64,000 bases of DNA from Myxococcales bacterium (GTDB lineage Bacteria; Myxococcota_A; Polyangia; Polyangiales; GCA-016699535), in assembly GCA_016699535.1 (NCBI GenBank), contig CP064980.1, positions 2,302,001 through 2,366,000 on the forward strand, in the 5' to 3' direction. Made by a program: the position numbers and the translations under genes. The notes under the pieces were generated by a model. It worked only from the letters and a program-made list of their open reading frames with translations, searched no databases and was not told the origin of the DNA. Below are positions 57,513 to 64,000 of this stretch, in pieces (within the stretch, counting starts at the first letter, position 1; every line of letters starts with the position of its first letter).

Positions 57513-58064
57513 ATGGAAAAAGACAACGAGGCGATAAGCGAAAACAGCAGTCCCGAACCACAAACCGTTGAGATGCCAAGTAGCCATGGATCTCTTGCGT
57601 TAGCTGTTGAGCCTAACTCTAGTCCAGAAGAGCCAGAACGCCGCGGTCGTCGTAAACGTCGAGCAAGAACACGTGCGCGCACCATTTCCATTCGTCGCCT
57701 TAGTAAGACGGAGTTGAATCAAGGTCGTCTGCTCTATCCTGAAGCGGACTATTGGCGGCCCGTATCAAGAGAGCAATGTGCTGATATGGAGAGGCCATGT
57801 CCCTTTGTTTCGTGCAAATACCACCTTTATCTCGACATCCATCCGGTACGCGGTTCGATTAAAGTTAACTTTCCGGACCTTGAAGTGTGGGAGATGTCCG
57901 AGACCTGTGCTTTGGACATCGCTGACCGAGGCGGTATCACGCTTGAAGAGGTGGGAGAAATTATGAACCTAACACGTGAGCGTGTGCGTCAAGTTGAAAC
58001 CCAAGGTCTATCCAGGCTTCAAGGGGACACCCATGTGGATCGACTCAAAGACTACGTGAGTTAA
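57513..58064 (+). CDS. Sigma-70 region 4-like HTH protein
   Basis: 183 residues with a disordered, basic middle (RRGRRKRRARTRARTISIRR). A central Cys region (ERPCPFVSCKYHLYLDI) precedes a C-terminal helix-turn-helix GITLEEVGEIMNLTRERVRQVE, the sigma region 4 type that binds -35 elements. It lacks region 2, so it is not a full sigma factor; such proteins are recognised in myxobacteria. Strong ribosome binding site AAGGAGGGGAAG. A rho-independent terminator follows. Confidence 0.8.
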   Translation: MEKDNEAISENSSPEPQTVEMPSSHGSLALAVEPNSSPEEPERRGRRKRRARTRARTISIRRLSKTELNQGRLLYPEADYWRPVSREQCADMERPCPFVSCKYHLYLDIHPVRGSIKVNFPDLEVWEMSETCALDIADRGGITLEEVGEIMNLTRERVRQVETQGLSRLQGDTHVDRLKDYVS

Positions 58065-58098
58065 AAAATTTCATTTCAAGCTGCAGTAGCTTTTTTCT

Positions 58099-58132
58099 AC
58101 GCGGGAGGATACGAGCCCCTCCCGCGTATTTT
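58099..58132 (+). terminator. Rho-independent terminator after the sigma-like HTH gene
   Basis: A 10-bp stem ACGCGGGAGG / CCTCCCGCGT with a nine-base loop, followed by a T-rich stretch (ATTTTAT). Confidence 0.85.
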
Positions 58133-58187
58133 ATATGGACCGTCGGGTTCGTTGGACTTTGGCGCCGATTAATCGCACACTGGGTGG

Positions 58188-59701
58188 ATGGAAGCCACGC
58201 TGTCTTCATCGAGGTCGGCTAAGAGTGCGTCCTCTTCTAGCCTGACGATTATAGAACCTGCTACCGGAAAGAAACTTGGTGAAGTCCCCTTGATGGGAAC
58301 CGCCGAGGTGCAAGTCGCGGTGAGTCGCGCCCGGGCGGCGCAAGCACGGTGGGCATCTCTTTCACCTCGTGAGCGTGCGCTTAGCATGCAGAGGTTTCGT
58401 GATGAAGTCGTTAAACGCGCCGATGAACTGGTTGATACACTGGTCAAAGAGTGCGGTAAGCCGAAAATGGAAGCCTTGGTGCAAGAAGTGATGGTCACCG
58501 CTGATTTGATGACCTTCTACATAAAACGCGGCCCAGCATGGCTTGCGCCCCGGAGACTTAAGTTACATCTCATGAAGCATCGTCGCAGCGAGCTTCACTA
58601 CTTTCCGCGAGGGGTGGTTGGGATCATTTCCCTTGGAACTTTCCTCTCGTGATTCCGGCAGGGGATGTGGTGGCAGGGCTGCTGGCGGGTAACGCAGTCG
58701 TTCTAAAGCCAAGTGAAGTAACGCCCTTTATCGCACTAAAGTTAAAAGAGCTCTTTGATGCTTCGGGAATGGATCCTGAGCTCTTTCAGTTGATCACCGG
58801 GGATGGGCGTACAGGTGCGGCGCTGGTTGATGCTGGAATTGATAAGCTGGTATTTACTGGCGCAGTTCGCACAGGACGCAAGGTTGCAGCAGCTTGTGCT
58901 GAGCGTTTGATGCCTTGCACTGTTGAGTTGGGCGGAAAAGCCGCGGCGATTGTCTGCCAGGATGCAGATTTGGAACGTACTGCCCAAGCCTTGGTGTACG
59001 GTGGTTTTGTTAACAGTGGTCAAGTGTGCATCAGTGTTGAGAGGGTGTATGCGCATGAAAAGATTCACGACGCTTTGCTTGACCGTGTCGTTGCGCTTGT
59101 GAGTAAACTTCGGCAAGGGGATCCAGCAAGTTTAGATATCGATGTTGGGGCCATTATTTTTCCGCCTCAAGTTGATGTTGCCCAACGGCTCCTTGCCGAT
59201 GCCAAGGAAAAGGGTGCATCCGTTCTGACGGGCGGAAAGCTTCGCGAGGGCGAAGGATTGTTTTTTGAGCCGACGGTTTTAAGTGCTTGCTCGCAGGACA
59301 TGGCGGTGATGCGCGAGGAGATTTTTGGCCCGATTCTTCCTTTTATGAAAGTCAAAGATGAAAACGAGGCACTGGACCTTGCAAATGATTCCGAGCTTGG
59401 CTTGGCAGGCTACGTCTTTAGTCAAGATCCGATCAAAGCGCGTGATTTGGCCAAGCGGCTGCGTGCCGGCATGGTCATGGTCAATGACGTGCTAAGCGGC
59501 TATGGTATTGCCGAAGCGCCTTTTGGCGGATTGAAAAACAGTGGCATCGGACGGGTGCATGGCGAAGAAGGTCTGCTTGCGATGTGCGAGCAGCGGCATT
59601 TGTGTTTTGATCGCTTGACGATGAAACGTGACCCTTTCTGGTTTCCATATTCAGAAAAAACCTACCGGTGGCTGCGTAAAGCTTTGAATTGGCTATTCTG
59701 A
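58188..59701 (+). CDS. NAD(P)-dependent aldehyde dehydrogenase (one frameshift)
   Basis: About 505 residues reconstructed. Cofactor and catalytic motifs: GVVGIISPWNFPLVIPAGD, LKPSEVTP, VFTGAVRTGRKV (oxyanion/Gly loop), catalytic Glu in CTVELGGK and catalytic Cys in SGQVCISVERVY, plus EEIFGPILPFMKV and PFGGLKNSGIGR. The frame breaks at 58630-58632 where CCC should be CCCC: adding one C reads ISPWNFPLVIP. The GLNF-type acceptor range is unknown; class-3 ALDHs with this layout oxidise medium-chain or aromatic aldehydes. Confidence 0.92.
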
Positions 59702-59781
59702 GTGTTGCGGAGTTATCTGCCGTTAGACATCGAGCGTTTTGTATGATTGCATGCTAGCCAATTGAGAGTTAGCTTGGGGGA

Positions 59782-60160
59782 GTTGAAGCGGCCCAGAAGG
59801 TCGCCTGCTTCTTTGCGAAACAGGAGGAAAGTCCGAGCTCCATCGGGCGCGGTGCCAGTTAACGGCTGGCGGGAGTGATTCCGGGAAAGTGCCACAGAAA
59901 GTAAACCGCCACATCGCTTTTGGCCATGTGGTAAGGGTGAAAGGGTGAGGTAAGAGCTCACCGGAGTCTTGGTAACAAGGCTCGCATGGTAAACCCCACC
60001 AGGAGCAAGACGAAATAGGGAAGCGTTTGAGGATGGCCCATCCAAGTTTCCGGGTGACGTTGCTTGAGCCCTTTGGTGACAAAGGGCCTAGATGAATGAC
60101 CTTCACTCAAGCCAAGGTAACAAGGCTTGAGGACAGGACTCGGCTTATCGGCCCTTCAAC
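59782..60160 (+). ncRNA. rnpB: RNase P RNA (bacterial type A)
   Basis: 379 bases with the universal RNase P cores: GAGGAAAGTCC in the 5' part, CCACAGAAA, AAACCCCACC and AGACGAAATAGG in the middle, and ACTCGGCTTATCGG at the 3' end. The P1 helix pairs GTTGAAG...GGCC at 59782 with GGCC...CTTCAAC ending at 60160, which fixes the boundaries. It processes the 5' ends of tRNAs. The downstream hairpin ends transcription. Confidence 0.95.
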
Positions 60161-60198
60161 CGCAAAACGCCATGCTTCGGCATGGCGTTTTGCGTTTC
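60161..60198 (+). terminator. Rho-independent terminator of rnpB
   Basis: A perfect 14-bp stem (CGCAAAACGCCATG / CATGGCGTTTTGCG) closed by a CTTCGG tetraloop-type turn, then TTTCTG. It starts one base after the mature rnpB end. Confidence 0.92.
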
Positions 60199-60268
60199 TG
60201 CCGGTACAGATGCATGTCTGATGCTTAAAGTGCGATCAAGTGATCTTTGCTCGTCATAATTAAGCCGT

Positions 60269-61551
60269 TCAAGGCAACGTAAATTCGAAAGTCTCGCCGC
60301 AGTTCCATTGACCGTTGCCCGCGCCGGATCCCAGGCATGGATCACCGTTGCCACCGTATTGAACAATGACATTACGCAAAGCATCGTAAGCAATGCCGCC
60401 ACTGTCTCTGGCGTCTGGAAAAAGTGCATTGCTAATGGAAAACCCGATTGGATATTCGTATTCCCAGGTTCCAGCTATTTCATAGCCGTCCCAACCGTTG
60501 CTCAGAACAATTCGACCTGTGGCAGGATCGTAAACAAAGTGGGCAAAGCCGCGCGGGGTTCCGGTGCAGTTGGTACATATCTGCATCCAGCTACTACCAT
60601 TCCACGCCCACATGTCATCCAAGGCTTCGCCGGGGCCCGGCACGTAGCTTAAGGAGAAGGTGCCGCCGTAGACGACCATCTTGTTGCGTAAGTCGGGATT
60701 GGGCATGGCTATGGGCATAAAAACCATGGAGTTGCTATCATCCCAACGTGCACTCGGCCGCGTGGCGGGTGTGAAGGGCCCGTACCAAGCACTACCATCG
60801 TATTCAAAGACCTCGTCATAAAGTGTATCGAAGCCATTCCAGCCACCAAACACCACGGTACGTTGACGGATAGGATCATAGGCCATGTACACCGAGGCTC
60901 GAAAGCTCGGAGCGTTTCCATTGGGTGTAGCAAGTTGCCAGCTATTGCCATCCCATTCCCAAATACGTCCGGTGCCCCCATCGTTTATAAACACTTCAAG
61001 GACATCACGGGTCCTATCATAAGTCATGGTTGCATCGGTATAGGTGCCCACCCCACAGGGATCGCAAAGATTGGTCCAACTGTTTCCATCGTACTCCCAC
61101 AACGCATCGCGAATGTTGTCGTTTTGATCAACTCCGCCATAGACCATGATCGTTTGACGTGTTTCGTGATAGACCGTTTTCGGGACTGCTAGGCGCAAAG
61201 GATGCGTTGCGCTTGAGGTCTGCCAGCTCCGGGTTAAGTTATTGTCAGGACAAGGCGCACAATCGCCATCGCAGTCTACTCCTCCTTCGTTGCCATTTTG
61301 CACTTGATCAAAGCAAGTAGCGGCCACACAAAGATTGTTTTCGCAGACAAGAGAGTCACACTCGCTGGGATCACCACATGGATCACCTACTTTACCGGGT
61401 CCAATACTGCCGCCGTCGTTTCCAGCATCGGAATCGGATGACCCGGTATCTGGCGTTGCTGCATCGTTTGTTCCAAGCGGATCAAGCGCAACCTTCCACA
61501 AGCTATGCACAGCACAAGCCCTATGATAAAGCCCTTAGCTCGAGGATTCAT
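60269..61551 (-). CDS. Kelch-like lipoprotein with Cys-rich stalk (frameshifted near the signal)
   Basis: About 427 residues reconstructed. Reading from ATG 61551 gives a lipoprotein signal (MNPRAKGFIIGLVLCIACG), but the frame breaks near 61494-61495; adding one A continues into LDPLGTNDAATPDTGSSD and a Cys-rich repeat (GNEGGVDCDGDCAPC). From residue ~110 kelch-type blades follow (VYGGVDQNDNIRDALWEYDG, VVFGGWNGFDTLYDEVFEY, YGGTFSLSYV). A surface lipoprotein of unknown function, convergent with rnpB. Confidence 0.78.
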
Positions 61552-61747
61552 TTCTAGGCTACTTATAACACGGTGGGATAAAACTCTCAAAAAGCCTATC
61601 TATCCTCAAGAGTGTTATTGCTCTATTGCGAGCTTACCGTTCACCAAGCGCATCGGGCCATGGTCCATGGCGTTTTTGCGTTCTTATCGAGGGTGCTGAG
61701 CTAGGCCTGGCAAGGCTTGCCGATAGCTTGTGCTTTGTACTAGAAGT

Positions 61748-63405
61748 GTGGGTCTTGTGGCTGCTTTTCGATCCGAAACAGAACTTGAAAACAAGGTCTG
61801 GCTTTTCCGAGTTTTTTTTCTTGCGATAGCGTTGTTCTTCGCGTTGCTGTGTTTGTACGGTATTGGCAACTACTGGCAGTGGGGGCACGACGGCTACATG
61901 GGTGCGTCGATGAGTCAAGCGGCTCGCAACTCATTGCGTTTTGGCGTCGTCGGTCAAGCGTGGCAGTATTTTGGCTTTGAGCCGCCGAAGCCCGCTGATT
62001 TTTATACCAACCATCCTTTGTTGTTGAACTTTCATCTTATTGTGGCGCATACGCTTTTTGGTTTTTCCGAGTGGGCCGCACGGCTTGTGCCACTCAGTTA
62101 TACCTTGGCGTTGTTCGTGCTCCTATGGTTTGTTGTCAGGCATTTTTATGGTCAGCTGACTGCTCTGTTTGCGGTGAGCATTTATGCACTCATTCCTCAG
62201 GATGTGATTTTTGCGCATCTGGTCTCGCACGAGCAAGGCGGCATGTTTTGGTGTTTGGCTGCGTTGGGCGTGCATCTGTATTGGCATGAACGGCAAAGGG
62301 CAACGCGCCGGGCCATGCTCAGTTTCGCCTGCCTTTGCATGGCCATGCAGTACGACTGGCCTGGTTACTACCTTGCGTTTTTCATTTGGCTCCATCAGCT
62401 CGGTCTAGGATTTGCGCTGTGGAAAAAGCATAGGCAGTGGCCGTTTGCTTGGAGTCTAGCTTTAGTTCTAGCGGTGCTCGTCTGGATTAACGCTTTTGTG
62501 TTTTTTGGTTGGATCTATCATCTTAAAGGTGGCCTCGGTGAAATGATTGCTTCGTTTCGTATGCGCAGCCAGCCCCTCGATTGGAAGCACTATCTTGAGA
62601 GCCAATGGCAGTGGAGCAAGGATTTGCGTGGATGGCTTCCCCATGTCCTGCTTACTTCATGGCTACTGTTCCGTTTGCTGCGTTTAGCCAAAGGTTTTGT
62701 CTCGCGAGACATGATCCCTTTTAGCTTTTTGCTAATTCAATTGGTTCAATCGACTTTGTTCAAACAGGCAGGTTCACTGCATGCGTACTGGACACTGTAT
62801 CTCAATATCGCAATTGCGGTTGGCGGTGCTGAGCTTTTGTATGCATTGAGCCTCGCGGCTCAGCGCTGGTTTCGTTTTCCTGGTGAGCGGAGCGTTTTGT
62901 TGCTTGTCGTGGGCCTGTTTGTGTTTCAAGCTCCTTTTACGGTAAGGCAGCTTCGCTGGGCCGTTTCCACGGGGCATGCAAGTTATGTTGAGCCTTACCC
63001 GGAACAGTTTGATAAGGCCATGTGGTTTAAGGAGCTCGGCAAGCGCTACGGTCGACATACACACTATTTCATTGATCGTTCGCTCGGTGATGTGCGTATT
63101 GAGCTGCGTTACTATTTGGATGCTCCTAACGAAGATGTTCATCGTTTCATACTCCCTGTCGCGAAAAAGCAAAGCCCGGGGAAAAATGTACTGCTTATTG
63201 ATAAACAAGCGGTGCGGAATAAAAAAGTGCTTGATAGCTTTTAAAACAACATCACCATGAGATTTGGCAGGACAGGTATATTGCGGTAACCCAAGGTCCA
63301 AACGAATTTGTAAAGCGATGGAGTCTTAAGTCCTTGGTTAAACCATGGTGGTGGGATTGGTTTGTGAATGAACGGCGAGCTCCGGTGGCATGGCAGCAGA
63401 TTTAG
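61748..63405 (+). CDS. GT39/PMT-like membrane glycosyltransferase (one frameshift near the C-terminus)
   Basis: About 552 residues with about ten membrane helices. The first loop has the GT-C acidic motif WGHDGYMGAS and later HPLLLNFHLIVAHTLFGFSEWAARL, typical of PMT_2 / ArnT-like transferases that use polyprenyl-phosphate sugars. At the TTTT/AAAA runs 63239-63246 the frame changes: with one added T it continues KQHHHEIWQDRYIAV and ends at 63405, just before the next gene. The start is uncertain (GTG 61748 preferred over TTG 61730). Confidence 0.83.
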
Positions 63406-63446
63406 TCGGTAAACAAGTGCAAGTAAACGATACCAAGGCAAGGGTT

Positions 63447-64000
63447 ATGCTTTCAGTCATCGTCCCGATGTACAACGCGGAGTCCTTTGTTCAAGAGCGT
63501 ATGACTGCGCTCGTGCAGTTTCTGAAAAGCGAGCCACTCGCTTTTGAAGTTATCGTGGTTGACGATGCGAGCACGGATAAAAGCGTCGCCTGCATTGAAT
63601 CTTTACCGTTTGCCGAGATAGGGATCCGGAGAAATGAGCAGAACCAGGGTAAGTTTGCCAGCATTGCTAGGGGGATGGCTGCGGCGAGCGGCGAGCTTCG
63701 CATGTTTACGGATGCGGACTGCTCTTGTGATTTTTCCAATCTCAAGACCATGTTGGAACTGCTTAAGACAAGCGGTGCGGACATAGTCGTCGGGGATCGG
63801 CATTGGCCGTCTAGCAACTACATTACTCGAATGCCATTGTTCAGACGCCTCGTTTCAAAATGTTTCGCTAAAGTCGTTGATCTTGTACTAGGGATGGAGC
63901 TTGGTGATACGCAATGCGGACTAAAAGCAATGCGTGCAGAAACAAGCGATGCCATCTTTCCCTTGATGCACGAAAACCGTTTCGAAGGAGACGTTGAGCT
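63447..64000 (+). CDS. Family 2 glycosyltransferase (3' end beyond the window)
   Basis: GT-A fold: LSVIVPMYNAESF (nucleotide strand), VIVVDDASTDKS, GKFASIARGMAAA and the DxD-like metal motif in FTDADCSCDF. Later DTQCGLKAM is typical of dolichol-phosphate mannose synthase-like GT2 enzymes. It probably supplies polyprenyl-phosphate sugar to the upstream GT39-like enzyme. An in-frame ATG at 63390 overlapping the preceding stop is an alternative start. It is incomplete at the window edge. Confidence 0.88.
   Translation, partial: MLSVIVPMYNAESFVQERMTALVQFLKSEPLAFEVIVVDDASTDKSVACIESLPFAEIGIRRNEQNQGKFASIARGMAAASGELRMFTDADCSCDFSNLKTMLELLKTSGADIVVGDRHWPSSNYITRMPLFRRLVSKCFAKVVDLVLGMELGDTQCGLKAMRAETSDAIFPLMHENRFEGDVE

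Noticed and set aside
61626..61829. Short frame upstream of the GT39 gene
   Set aside because: Overlaps the GT39 start in another frame and lacks any recognisable feature.
1..64000. CRISPR array, prophage or transposase gene
   Set aside because: No regularly spaced direct repeats, no integrase, transposase or phage structural proteins seen on either strand.

Overview
The window looks like a chromosomal segment of a myxobacterium-like member of the former Deltaproteobacteria (Myxococcota), with moderate GC. Supporting signs are a stand-alone PilZ protein of the myxobacterial paralogue type, a Ser/Thr kinase carrying a DUF4388-like domain, Cys-rich lipoproteins with myxobacterial 'N-E-D-DCGG' type repeats, a sigma-region-4-like HTH protein, a complete alternative complex III plus caa3 oxidase locus, and a prfB-lysS-lolCD operon. 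The lineage is inferred from gene content; no search was run.

Layout. 1-4.8 kb: a broken gene of unknown function, a frameshifted HemN/HemW-like radical SAM enzyme, a convergent MATE exporter and a DUF1624 membrane acyltransferase. 5-10.9 kb (minus): lolD, lolC/E, lysS and prfB (with the classical programmed +1 frameshift), then a PilZ protein. 11-15.5 kb: a multi-S1 RNA-binding protein, tRNA-Val(CAC), YihY, exonuclease III and a lipoprotein. 15.6-21 kb: meaB, thiolase, 3-hydroxybutyryl-CoA dehydrogenase, a secreted-type EEP phosphodiesterase and enoyl-CoA hydratase, that is, C4 acyl-CoA metabolism. 20.8-23.2 kb: a betaine/choline-type ABC transporter whose permease and binding protein are fused. 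23-28 kb: a second ExoIII-like enzyme, RidA, an OmpA-like lipoprotein, an SDR and a hybrid histidine kinase. 28-33.4 kb (minus): purA, serA and a Ser/Thr kinase.

33.5-46.2 kb holds one respiratory operon: actABCDEF (alternative complex III, a quinol:cytochrome c/oxidase oxidoreductase), a one-TM Pro/Ala-rich protein, SCO, and coxB-A-C-D of an A2-type caa3 oxidase. The genes overlap or nearly touch, so together they form a continuous quinol-to-oxygen electron path. 46-53 kb: lipoproteins, a TPR/AIM24 pair, pgsA and a PPC/DUF296 protein. 53-56.7 kb (minus): a peptide-type ABC importer without ATPases. 56.9-64 kb: a MerR regulator, the sigma-like HTH protein, aldehyde dehydrogenase, rnpB with a strong terminator, a kelch-like lipoprotein and two glycosyltransferases.

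Two cross-cutting observations matter most. (1) About a dozen well-conserved genes, including essential ones (prfB, purA, lolD), carry single indels, many in homopolymer runs, with coding sequence continuing cleanly in another frame. This points to uncorrected sequence errors more than to pseudogenes, and the features below are given as reconstructed spans. (2) Nested inverted-repeat elements sit between genes. Two of them (46.2 and 52.9 kb) are homologous and show compensatory base changes in both the outer stem and an inner hairpin, so a folded structure is under selection. Another palindromic element supplies the C-terminus of the SDR.
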